A DNA stretch of 64,000 bases from Tachypleus tridentatus. Its lineage: Eukaryota; Arthropoda; Merostomata; Xiphosura; Limulidae. The translations under genes and the position numbers were made by a program. Shown here piece by piece: positions 23,955 to 35,200 of this stretch (positions are counted from its first letter, which is position 1; the number at the start of each line of letters is the position of its first letter). The notes beneath the pieces were generated by a model that was not told the origin of the DNA, ran no database searches, and was given only the letters and a program-made list of their open reading frames with translations. The stretch spans positions 19,771,396-19,835,395 of the forward strand of contig NC_134833.1 in assembly GCF_004210375.1 (NCBI RefSeq), written 5' to 3'.

Positions 23955-24335
23955 ACTTACAGAAACCAGTTATGGACGTTTGTGATTATCAAAGCTCTGG
24001 TTAAATAGCTCGAATTCTCCCTTCAAGTCACAGATTAAGTTCAAACCGGGGTGGAACAGGTCTCGCGTTAATGTGGGTTAATGTACTATTGTTCGAGTTG
24101 TTCGCAACGGAGCTATCGCTTGACAAACGGACGTGCGTGGTAGCACCTCACGCCATTTCTCAAAGAGTTAACATACTCTCTGTCATCGCTACTGTTCAAC
24201 CCCACCTAGTTTCTTCTCGAACAATCAAACGTTTCAGAGTGCCGCAATTTGAAGGGTAAAACTAATTAACGCAATTTTGCAAATTCTATCCTTCCATTCG
24301 CAAATATGCCTGAATTAGGGCTAGTGTTTATCGAA
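23955..24335. other. Unique, unusually GC-rich stretch of unknown nature
   Basis: 24030-24250 is clearly less AT-rich than its flanks (ACCGGGGTGGAACAGGTCTC, AACGGACGTGCGTGGTAGC, TTCAACCCCACCTAG). A 62-codon frame lies at 24071-24259 (plus) but resembles nothing known and has no clear splice sites. Confidence 0.4.
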
Positions 24336-24588
24336 TTGTGAGTTCGATGGTTCCTAGTGTGTGCTCCGTTTCTGCAGAAAATTTTCGCCGCAACTTTGGG
24401 GTCGTGGGTGTGTTATAAGGGTGACTATCAAAACTCAACTACTTAATTGTACTATAGCAGCCCAAGAGTTTACGGTGGGTGCTTTGAATAGTTTCCTTCT
24501 TTCTAGTCTTTCATTTTAGTGTTAGGGACAGCTGGTGCAACTAGCCCTAACGTAGCTTTGGACGAAAATGATAAAACAAACAAACAAT
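24336..24588 (+). mobile_element. SINE family D, old copy (plus)
   Basis: The central domain is recognisable (GCAGCCCAAGAGTTTACGGT, TTTCTAGTCTTTCATTTTAG, TTAGGGACAGCTGGTGCAAC) with an A-like tail GTAGCTTTGGACGAAAATG and ACAAACAAAC. The head differs from A. Confidence 0.7.
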
Positions 24589-24942
24589 TCATAAACATAA
24601 ATGTTATAATTAATGACGTAATATTTGGATACGAAATTATCGTGTGATTATCATTGAATACCAACAGGAAAGTAAGTTTATGAAGGACAGTTAGTCCAAA
24701 ACCATTATTGAAATAAAAAACGGAAACTTTTAATCAAGGACAAGTTTAGTCTATAAAAATACATGCTTTAAGATAAGTGATAAGCAGTACTACTATGTAA
24801 GTTCCTTAGTCACCTTGTTCATTCTTAACAAATGTTTTCCCCATTTTGGATTTAATCTACAAATTTATTTCATTTGGGAACATTTACAACGCAAGGATCG
24901 GATCGTTTGGAAAATATTGTGTTAGCGTTGTACCACTCTGTC

Positions 24943-25193
24943 GGCCCGGCACGGCCAGGTGGTTAAGACACTCCTTTCGTAATCTGAGTGTCGCGGGTTC
25001 GAATCCCGTCATACCAATTATGCTCACCCTTTCAATGATGAGAGCGTTATAATGTGACTGTCGAGTAGCCTAAGAGTTGGCGGTGGGTGGTGATGACTAG
25101 CTGCTTCCCTCTAGTCTTACACTGCTAAATTAGGGACGGCTAGCGCAGATAGCCCTCGAGTAGCTTAATGCGAAATTAAAGAAAACAAACAAG
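24943..25193 (+). mobile_element. SINE family A (plus) with 9-bp target duplication
   Basis: GGCCCGGCACGGCCAGGTGG to GAAAACAAACAAG. CCACTCTGT at 24933-24941 and 25194-25202. A short deletion lies in the central part. Confidence 0.95.
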
Positions 25194-25423
25194 CCACTCT
25201 GTTTCCAATTATTCTGAGTCCAGACCTGGAAGACAAGTTATTTATAATTATTAGTTTTATTAACATATTACGTTGTTGAATCTGTGGGCTAACTTCAAAC
25301 TGTCAAAAAATATTTCGTGTTTCATTATTAGACGTTCTTGCAGGATAAGACGAGAGAACCAAATATGAAATTAATATTATCTTTTTAAATTAATTTAACA
25401 AACAACTCGTTACATAATTAGTG

Positions 25424-25700
25424 AGGCCCGGCATGGCCAGGTGAGTTAATGCGTGCGACTCGTAATCTGAGGGTCGCGGGTTCGCATCCCCGCCGCACCA
25501 AACATGCTCGCTTTTTCAGCCGTGGGGACGTTATAATGTGACGGTCAATCCCACTATTCGTTGGTAAAAGAGTAGCCCAAGAGTTGGCGGTGGGTGGTGA
25601 TGACTAGCTGCCTTCCTTCTAGTGTTACACTACTAAATTAGGGACGACTAGCGCAGTTAGCCCTCGAGTAACTTTGTGCGAAATTCAAAAACAAACAAAA
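25424..25700 (+). mobile_element. SINE family A2 (plus) with 12-bp target duplication
   Basis: GGCCCGGCATGGCCAGGTGA to AAAAACAAACAAAA. ACATAATTAGTG at 25412-25423 and 25701-25712. A2 marks GCGTGCGACTCG and GTTCGCATCC. Confidence 0.97.
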
Positions 25701-25712
25701 ACATAATTAGTG

Positions 25713-26669
25713 TACGCAAATTACATACTGTCTTACTGGAGCACATAAAATCGTAATTTAACAAATGCAACAGTTGAGTAAGTGGCTCTAATACAGAAAG
25801 AGCTGATATACCAGCATTATTAAAGTAATGTAAATAACCGATTCTTATATTCCAAATTACTTATAATTTTTTTGCCGAACTCATTAATATTAAAACACTG
25901 ATGTCGCGTCTCTGAAATTGTATGCAAGCGACATGTAATGTTTTACACCAGGTAACGTTTCGTTTAACAAACCACGCGGTTTATACATTAGTTGACATGA
26001 ACCCTCAAACTGTTGGCCGAATAGCACGAAAAAATAGCTTCAAATGATTTACATCAGATTACTGTTCGCTTCATACAACAACCTGTTTATACATTGGTTG
26101 ACATGAACCTACAAACTCTATGACTGATACTAAAACCGGCATCAAATGGTTGAATAATACTAATTGAAACAATTAGTCACCAAGGTAACGAATGTTACGT
26201 TTTCTCTCCTGTGTTTGTGTTTTTCTAAACAAATGATTGATTGGATTTTAACGAAAGTTGATATATACTCGGACTATGATCCAAGTTAGAAGTGATCAGT
26301 TTTTGAAAGGTCAAGGTCTCCGAAATAAAAACAACAACAAAACCTAACTGTTAACTCGGTAACAAATTTTCCACTCTATTGTTGCTGTATAACTTAGTAA
26401 AATATGAACAGATTTTTATTACACTTGGTGGGCATACGTATACTAATATTCCTTGTTGTTCTACTTAAAATGGTTTGTGTTCATCGGAAACGACGTACGT
26501 ACGTTTTCGTATTTTTTGCGAATATGACCAACGCTCCCTGGCGGAAGTATGCTCTCTACAGAGAGCCCTCTAGTTAACATTGTATCACACAGAAGTTCAT
26601 CTTTAAGTGAAACATTATCGTTTTGTGTTAAAAAATGTTGATAAATTTATTTTCATTTACCAGTTTTAA
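25713..26669. other. Unique AT-rich sequence, no gene seen
   Basis: Two related ~100-bp stretches at 25945-26020 and 26040-26115 (TTTATACATTAGTTGACATG, AACCCTCAAAC) suggest an old duplication. A weak CTCF-like motif lies at 26563-26576. Confidence 0.5.
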
Positions 26670-27570
26670 TTTATTGTTTGTGTTATGTATAGAAATCGAA
26701 CATTGTTGTTTGTGTTATGTATAGAAATCGAACATTGTTGTTTCTGATATTTATAGATCAATAGCATTGCTGTTCGTTTTATTTATAAAACTCGAACATT
26801 GTTGTTTTTGTTATGCATATAATTCAAATGTTGTTGTTTGCGTTATTTATAGAAATCGAACATTGTTGTTCGTTTTATTTATAGAACTGGAACATTGCTC
26901 TGTCTTATGTATAGAAGTTGTTCATTGTTCTTCATGTTATATATATATATTTAACCTCGAACATTGTCGTTCGTTTGTTTATAAAACTGCAACATTGTTC
27001 TTTGTTTATGTATAGAACTTCAACATTGCTTTCGTGTTATATATATATTTAAACTCGAACATTGTTTTTCGTGTTACAGATATATTTTAGCTCGAACATT
27101 GCTGTTCGTTTTTTTAGAACTCAAACATTGTTATTTATGTTATGTATAGAACTTCTACTTTGTTTTTCGTGTTATAAATATATTTGAACTCGGACATTTT
27201 TCTTTGTGTTATATATAAAAGTTGTACATTGTTTTTCGTGTTGTATATGTATCTGAACTCGAACATTGTTGTTCGTTTTATTTACAGAACTCGAACAATG
27301 TTCTTTGTGTTATGTACAGAACTTATAGATTGTTTCTCGTGTCACATATATATTTGAATTTGTACATTGTTGTTTGTGTTATTTATTAAACTTAAACATT
27401 GTTGTTCGTTTTATATATATGGAACTCGAACATTTTTTTGTTATGTATAGAACTCAAATGTTGTTGTTTGCGTTATTTAGAGAACTCGAACATTGTTGTT
27501 TGTGTTATTTGTAGAGCCTGAACATTGTTGTTTGTATTATACACAAAATACGAACATTGTTGTTTAAAAT
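26670..27570. repeat. AT-rich diverged array, unit about 31-45 bp
   Basis: Repeated ATAGAACTCGAACATTGTTG, TTCGTGTTATTTAT with variable spacer (TATATATATTT in some). Roughly 25-30 irregular copies. Confidence 0.88.
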
Positions 27571-27662
27571 ATTCTGATATATTGTCGTTAAAAAATTGGG
27601 TCAAAACAGAGGATTTTAAATCTAACTTCTCTTAAAGATGGTTTTTCTTCTATTTTTTGTAT

Positions 27663-27738
27663 AGCTCCCTCAAGCTTTTCACCGCTAATTTAAGAACAGT
27701 TAGCGCAAATAGCTTTTGTAAAATTCAAAACAAACCAA
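27663..27738 (+). mobile_element. SINE A tail fragment (plus)
   Basis: ACCGCTAATTTAAGAACAGT, TAGCGCAAATAGC, AAAATTCAAAACAAACC. The head and most of the centre are missing. Confidence 0.75.
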
Positions 27739-27949
27739 ATAAAGTTATTATTTTGGTAAAAACACTTATCTGATATTAAAAGGACGAAATAATCAAATAT
27801 TAAGCAGATATACTCCCCCCATCACATACCTCCCCAAAAAAAAAGAAGAAATTTCAATTATCAGGGTTAACACCTTAAGGGGTTTCTTTCATCAGTTTTA
27901 AGACCCTAAGTTTCTTTAGTTACCTTACGTTACGTTAACGAAGTTAAGT

Positions 27950-28232
27950 TTGTTTGTTTGTTTGAATTTCGCACAAAGCTACTCGATGGCTTTGTTGCTA
28001 TCTGTGCTAGCCGTCCCTAATTTAGCAGTGTAAGACTAGAGGGAAGGCAGCTAGTCATCACCATCCACCGCCAACTCTTGGGCTACTCTTTTACCAACGA
28101 ATAGTGGGATTGACTGTCACATTATACACCCCCACGGCTGGGAGGGCGAGCATGTTTAGCGCGACGGAGGCGCGAACCCGCGACCCTCGGATTACGAGTC
28201 GCACGTCTTACGCGCTTGGCCATGCCGGGCCT
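27950..28232 (-). mobile_element. SINE family A2 (minus) with 11-bp target duplication
   Basis: TTGTTTGTTTGAATTTCGCA to CATGCCGGGCCT. CGAAGTTAAGT at 27939-27949 and 28233-28243. A2 head (GTCGCACG); box B reads GAGGCGCGAACCC in minus sense. Confidence 0.96.
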
Positions 28233-28243
28233 CGAAGTTAAGT

Positions 28244-28938
28244 ACAACATAGTAAAATGTACAAAAATACCCTTTTAAGCACAAACAAAGGGTTCGTTTA
28301 TGTAGTAACAAAATGCATACCTATTTGTTACTCACGTTCACAATTGATTGAATTATAGTTTCAACGAGAAAAGATAAGACAGATAAGCTAATATATGTAT
28401 ATAAATGTACACCGTTTTTCTTTTGCGCAGAATCGGCTCATGTCATTTATTAGTCACGGTTATTCAATGCTGTTATCTGAGTATATGACTCCAAAGTGGG
28501 TCGTTCCGTTTTTATTTGTGGACTAATCCGGTTGTTAAAAATCTCTTCTAGAGGGCGTGGTTACTGTTCTAAACTTTGTGATTACTCGGAGAAATTACAT
28601 TTTATCGTTTGCTTTTCTGTCTGAACGCACTTGAGTAACTTTATACTGATCTGGGTCAGTCAGTCATGAGCAAAAAAAACTTGCATTCGTAGATAAAACA
28701 TTAATTTTCCAGATCAAATATTGTTTGCAGAAAAGAAACTCTTTCTGCTTGTTAGAATCGACAAGGAAGTGTCTTTAAACCAGTTCAAAAAAGGAGAGAA
28801 GATCTCCTTATCAAATTATAGTAACTCGAAAACTAGCTGGTCGTTAACTTAATAACTTGTTGGAAAGTAAAAAACAAACAAACTACAAAATCTAAAAGTC
28901 GCACACAGATTTTAATTTATAGATTGTTGAAGATACAC
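28244..28938. other. Unique sequence, no gene seen
   Basis: A less AT-rich part at 28430-28640 includes a CTCF-like motif (28545-28558). No coding signal. Confidence 0.5.
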
Positions 28939-28949
28939 CAGAGAAGCAA

Positions 28950-29073
28950 GTGTGTGTGTGTTTTCTGATAGCAAAGCCACATCGGGTTTTCTGCTGAGTC
29001 CACCGAAGGGAATCGAACCGCTGATTCTAGCGTTGAAAATCTGTAAACTTACCGCTGCGCTAGCGGGGGAACT
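28950..29073 (-). mobile_element. SINE family C (minus) with 11-bp target duplication
   Basis: GTGTGTGTGTTTTCTGATAG, GCAAAGCCACATCGGG, CACCGAAGGGAATCGAACCG, CGCTGCGCTAGCGGGGG. CAGAGAAGCAA at 28939-28949 and 29074-29084. Confidence 0.96.
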
Positions 29074-29199
29074 CAGAGAAGCAAACCAGTTTCAATAAGA
29101 TATGATTTTTGTCGATATCGTAGAGGCTAATACATATAAATTATACTCTTTATTCGAAAAAATTGTTGCGGGAACATCACTATGCTACGTCCAATCCAA

Positions 29200-29498
29200 T
29201 TCGACCCAGCGTGGCCAAGTAGTTAAGCCACTCGATTCGTGCGTAATCTGAGGGTCGCAGGTTCGACTCCCCGTCCCAGGAACAGCAAAGGAAGTTTTAC
29301 AAGCCACAATTTTCCAAGGGCTTCTTTCCAAAGGAAAACCTGCCCTTTCAGCCATAAGGGCGTTATAAAGTTAGGTCAATCCCCCTATTCGTGGCGATGA
29401 GTGGTGATGACTAGCTGTCTTTCTTTTAGTCTTACACTAGGAACGATTAGTGCAGCTATCCCTCGAATAGCTTTGCGCGACATTCAAAACAAACCAAC
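29200..29498 (+). mobile_element. SINE family A (plus) with internal insertion
   Basis: CGACCCAGCGTGGCCAAGTA head, GGTTCGACTCC box B, tail GCGACATTCAAAACAAACC. About 55 bp of foreign sequence (29281-29338) separates head from central domain. Confidence 0.87.
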
Positions 29499-29856
29499 CG
29501 TATTCATTGTATATATATAAGTACATAAAGATGGTAAGCAAGATATCTCAATTTTACTTATTTAAAAAAAAATGTGTTTTTGACAGAAAAATGTAGCATT
29601 ATATGTTTTCTTAACGTCTCGTGAACAATCTACATACATTATTCAAAAATGAATCACGTTTTTTGAGTTTCATTGAAGCACGTAATAATTTATTTTTATT
29701 GTTTAGTCATTCGAACAATGCAAGTCATAATTTAGGTGTTCCTAAAGGAATTTGAAATTACGTCACTATTACTGCAGCTCTTATTTTGTAAGATTACTTT
29801 ACGAGACTTAATATATAAAGGTTTATTACGTTTTTACAATCTCAGATTATATAAAG

Positions 29857-29977
29857 TGTGTGTTTTCTTATAGCAAAGCCACATCGGGTTATCTGTTGAG
29901 TTCACTGAGGGGAATCGAACCCCTGATGTTAATGTTATAAATTCGTAAACTTACCGCTGTATTAGCGGGAGACACAC
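29857..29977 (-). mobile_element. SINE family C (minus)
   Basis: GTGTGTGTTTTCTTATAGCA, GAGGGGAATCGAACCCCTGA, ATTAGCGGGAGAC. Flanks ATTATATAAAG and ATTATGTAAAG are a target duplication with one change. Confidence 0.94.
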
Positions 29978-30049
29978 ATTATGTAAAGAAACCTAAATAT
30001 ACATAGTATACTTGTCAAATTTTTCAACGCTCATCAATTTTTCATACAA

Positions 30050-30900
30050 ACAATTGTGTTAAGTGTGTGAATAATTTTTATACACACCATTACTGTGTTA
30101 AGTGTGAGAAGAATTTTTATACACACCATTACTGTGTTAAGTGTGAGAATAATTTTTATACACACCATTACTGTGTTAAGTGTGTGAATAATTTTTATAC
30201 ACACCATTACTGTGTTAAGTGTGAGAAGAATTTTTATACACACCATTACTGTGTTAAGTGTGTGAATAATTTTTATACACACCATTACTGTGTTAAGTGT
30301 GAGAAGAATTTTTATACACACCATTACTGTGTTAAGTGTGAGAAGAATTTTATACACACCATTACTGTGTTAAGTGTGTGAATAATTTTATACACACCAT
30401 TACTGTGTTAAGTGTGAGAAGAATTTTTATACACACCATTACTGTGTTAAGTGTGAGAAGAATTTTTATACACACCATTACTGTGTTAAGTGTGTGAAGA
30501 ATTTTTATACACACCATTACTGTGTTAAGTGTGTGAAGAATTTTTATACACACCATTACTGTGTTAAGTGTGTAAAGAATTTTGATACACACCATTACTG
30601 TGTTAAGTGTGTGAAGAATTTTTATACACACCATTACTGTGTTAAGTGTGTGAAGAAGTGTTAAGTGTTTAATTTTTATAACACCATTACTGTGTTAAGT
30701 GTGTGAAGAATTTTTATACACACCATTACTGTGTTAAGTGTGTGAAGAATTTTTATACACACCATTACTGTGTTAAGTGTGTGAAGAATTGTTATACACA
30801 CCATTACTGTGTTAAGTGTGTTAATTTTGATACACACCATTAAGTGTGTGAAGATTTTTAACGCATACGATTATTATGTTAAGTATGTGAAGATGTTTGC
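30050..30900. repeat. 39-bp minisatellite, about 21 copies
   Basis: Unit TTTTTATACACACCATTACT, GTGTTAAGTGTGTGAA. ACACAC and GTGTGT arms in each unit are complementary. Near-identical in the middle, degraded at the right end (30840-30895). Long frames on both strands are period artefacts. Confidence 0.97.
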
Positions 30901-31283
30901 TGGTGCGTTGTTTTTTATAGTTTTAATGTGTTTCATTACATTATACAGTATTAAAATCAAATGTCAATAATTTCTAATTCTAAACCAAAATTTTAAACCT
31001 ATGGTATTAGTTCCACACTTTGCTTCAAGTTTCTTCTTCCTTACTTCAGTGTTAGTGTTAAATTAGTATATAGCGAGTTATCAAAACGTTAAAGTCGTTA
31101 TACACTGGTGTTGTATAGGAATGTAGCTCTTTAAATATGACTACCCAGTTATAATTTTTCGTACTTTAATTTAGTTATCTAACCTAACTTATCAGCGCAA
31201 CAGAGAAAAAAAAAGAAATTCAGAATGTTTGCGATGGTCATTTTTGAAAAATCAGTGTTAAATCTAATTATCGAATAACATGT
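30901..31283. other. Unique AT-rich sequence downstream of the gene
   Basis: Lies between the 39-bp array and the candidate polyadenylation signal. Nothing recognised. Confidence 0.5.
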
Positions 31284-31294
31284 TTTATTTTATT
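31284..31294 (-). terminator. Candidate polyadenylation signal AATAAAATAAA
   Basis: Overlapping double AATAAA on the minus strand, the first such hexamer after the stop codon at 31914 (no AATAAA or ATTAAA between). It would give a 3' UTR of about 620 nt that includes a truncated family-B SINE. Confidence 0.4.
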
Positions 31295-31349
31295 TGGTTT
31301 ATAGGATTTGTTTTTCTGCAAGACTTTACGTGGCTACTAAGAAACTAAC

Positions 31350-31436
31350 GCCCCTCCCCCCAGTGGCATAGCGGCATGTTTGTGGACTCACACCGCTAGA
31401 AACCGGGATTCGATATCCGTGGTTAATTGTAAAGAA
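31350..31436 (+). mobile_element. SINE family B (plus), 3' truncated
   Basis: CCCCCCAGTGGCATAGCGGC head, ACCGGGATTCGATATCCGTG. The tail is lost. Lies in antisense orientation inside the predicted 3' UTR. Confidence 0.88.
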
Positions 31437-31913
31437 ACAAAAAATAACCCACAGAGAAACAATTTTGAACGGAGTGGCTATTGGCACAATAGTTTTATCA
31501 ATATGCGATCATACAAATTCTCAAATAAACACGATCCGATTTTTGTTCACACATAAAACACAAACAGGACAAACTGAGAGATCATCTTATATACATAAAA
31601 AAGTTCAATAAAACACAAATAATATTTTTTGTATCATAAAACTATCATATACAAGTCATCGATTTCAACACATTTTCATTACGAAACTTTCTCTGTAGTC
31701 TAAAAATATTAAACTTACTTGATGCAAATTGTTCTTAATACTAAAAAAAACAACAAGCAAAACAAACTGCAAATATCATAAGAAGGGAATTAGCTCTTTT
31801 AGAAATATTTTGAGTATCTTTCTAATATGTAGATTCTGATAAAAGCCTAAAATTTGTGGTTTAGTTAGAGAGGTTTTCATGGCACATCGTCCTTCAAGTG
31901 ACTGCTGGATTTC

Positions 31914-32189
31914 TTATCGCTTTTCGGGAGGTGGTTTTTCATACGTTAGATCGTTCAGATAGTACCAGTTAGGGGCTTCACTGCAGTCCACACTGTAGCT
32001 CCAATCACACACCCTGTACTGCTGGTTGAACATCGTGTCGTTGGGACAAATGTAAGGAACTCTGCGCCCGAATACGTCGCACATGTGGAATATCTTACAG
32101 TCGAATTCTTGGTCTGCATAGAAACCAACTGCCCGGTTGTTACAATCGAACGTAAACTCTACGTCGGGGAACTCTTCCCACCTTTTTAC
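31914..32189 (-). CDS. Terminal coding exon: chitin-binding type-2 (peritrophin-A/CBM14) domain
   Basis: Encodes residues 26-116 of the assembled 116-residue protein and ends in TAA at 31914-31916. The acceptor is a pyrimidine tract ending TTCTCATTCTCAG, and the exon starts in phase 0 with VKRWEEF. Six cysteines at residues 41, 56, 62, 73, 86 and 94 have spacings C-x14-C-x5-C-x10-C-x12-C-x7-C, which fits the peritrophin-A/CBM14 pattern. The aromatic residues expected in the fold are present (GFYAD, FHMCD, VCDWSYSVDC). Family members bind chitin in cuticle or peritrophic matrix outside the cell; with a single domain this resembles CPAP1-type cuticle proteins and small secreted CBM14 proteins of chelicerates and myriapods. 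A short tail, YYLNDLTYEKPPPEKR, follows the domain. The exact orthologue is not identified. Confidence 0.93.
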   Translation of the reverse strand, partial: VKRWEEFPDVEFTFDCNNRAVGFYADQEFDCKIFHMCDVFGRRVPYICPNDTMFNQQYRVCDWSYSVDCSEAPNWYYLNDLTYEKPPPEKR

Positions 32190-32276
32190 CTGAGAATGAG
32201 AAGTGTTGTACAACACGTCAGTCTATATAATAAAGTCGATTTGAAAGTGTACGAACATATGATCTGCATCAAGAAA

Positions 32277-35200
32277 AGTGTCTACAAAAATGACACTCAC
32301 ACATATATATAACGTATCTACAGAAAAGACACACTCACACTTATATAACGTATCTACAAAAATGACACACTCACACTTATATATATATATATAACGTATC
32401 TACAAAAATGACACATTCACACTTATATATATATAACCTATCTACAAAAATGACACACTCACACTTATATATATCTAACATATCTAGAAAAATTACACAC
32501 TCACACTTATATATATATAACGTATATACAAAAATGACACACTCACATTTATATATATATATATATATATATATAACGTATCTACTAAAATGACACTCAC
32601 ACTTATATATATATAACGTATCTACAAAAATTACACACTCACACATATATATATAACGGATCTACAAAAATTACACACTCACACTTATATATATCTAACG
32701 TATATACAAAAATGACACACTCACATATATATATATATAACGTATCTACAAAAATGACACTCACACATATATATATATATAACGTATCTACAAAAATGAC
32801 ACTCACACTTATAAATATCTAACGTATCTACAAAAATGACACACTCACACTTATATATATCTAATGTATATACAAAAATGACCCACTCACACTGATATAT
32901 ATAACGTATCTACAAAAATGACCCACTCACACTGATATATATAACGTATCTACAAAGATGACACTCACACTTGTATATATATAACGTATCTACAAAAATG
33001 ACACACTCACACTTATATATATATAACGTATCTACAAAAATAACACATTCACACTTATATATATATATAACGTATCTACAAAAATTACACACTCACACTT
33101 ATATATATATAACGTATCTACAAAAATGACACACTCACACTTATATATATATAACGTATCTACAAAAATGACACTCACACTTATATATATATAACGTATC
33201 TAGAAAAATTACACACTCACACTTATATATATATAACGTATCTACAAAAATGACACACTCACACTTATATATATATAACGTATCTACAAAAATGACACAC
33301 TCAAACTTATATACATATAACGTATCTACAAAAATGACACACTCACACTTATATATATATAACGTATCTACAAAAATGACACACTCACACTTATATATAT
33401 ATATATCTACAAAAATGATCTATATATATATAACAAAAATGACACACTCACACATTATATATATATCGTCTGAACGACACTTATCTATCAAAAATGACAC
33501 ACACTTATATACATCTAACGTATCTACAAAAATGACACACTCACACTTATATATATCTAACGTATATACAAAAATGACACACTCACAATTATATATATCT
33601 AACGTATCTACAAAAATGACACACTGACACATATATATATATAACGTATATACAAAAATGACACACTCACACTTATATATATATAACGTATCTACAAAAA
33701 TGGCACACTCACACTTATATATATATATAACATATATACAAAAATGACACACTGACACTTATATATCTATATATATATATAACGTATCTACAAAAATGAC
33801 ACACTCACACTTATATATATATAACGTATCTACAAAAATGACACACTCACACTTATATATATCTAACGTATATACAAAAATGACACACTCACACTTATAT
33901 ATATATATAACGTATATACAAAAATGACACACTGACAATTATATATATGTAACGTATCTACAAAAATAACACACTCACACTGATATATATCTAACGTATA
34001 TACAAAAATGACACACTCACACTTATATATATATAATGTATCTACAAAAATGACACACTCACACAAATATATATATAAGGTATCTACAAAAATGACACAC
34101 TCACACTTATATATATATAACGTATCTACAAAAATGACACTAACACTTATATATATATAACGTATCTACAAAAATAACCCACTCACACTTACATATATAT
34201 ATATAACGTATCTACAGAAAATGACACACTCTCCCCTATATATATATAACGTATATACAAAAATGACACACTCACACTTATATATATATAACGTATCTAC
34301 AAAAATGACACACTCACACTTATATGTATATAACGTATCTACTAAATTGACACACTCACACTTACATATATATATATAACGTATCTACAAAAATGACACA
34401 CTCACACTTATATATATCTAACGTATATACAAAAATGACACACTGACACTTATATATACATATATATAACGTATCTACAAAAATGACACACTCTTCCCTA
34501 TATATATATAACGTATATACAAAAATTACACACTGACACTTATATATATATATATATATATATAACGTATCTACAAAAATGACACACTCACACTTATATA
34601 TATATAACGTATCTACAAAAATGACACACTCACACTTATATATATCTAACGTATATACAAAAATGACACACTCACACTTATATATATATAACGTATATAC
34701 AAAAATGACACACTGACAATTATATATATATAACGTATCTACAAAAATAACACACTCACACTGATATATATCTAACGTACATACAAAAATGACACACTCA
34801 CACTTATATATATATAACGTATCTACAAAAATGACACTCACACTTATATATATATCTAACGTATATACAAAAATGACACACTGACACTTATATATATATA
34901 TATATATAACGTATCTACAAAAATGACACACTCACACTTATATATATATAACGTATCTACAAAAATGACACACTCACACTTATATATATATATATATATA
35001 ACGTATCTTCAAAAATGACACACTCACACTTATATATATATAACGTATCTACAAAAATGACACTCACACTTATATATATAACGTATCTACAAAAATGACA
35101 CACTCACACTTATATATATATATATAACGTATCTACAGAAATGACACACTCTCCCCTATATATATATAACGTATATACAAAAATGACACACTCTCACTGA

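Noticed and set aside
30034..30634. CRISPR-like array
   Set aside because: Units are directly contiguous with no unique spacers, and the rest of the window is clearly eukaryotic.
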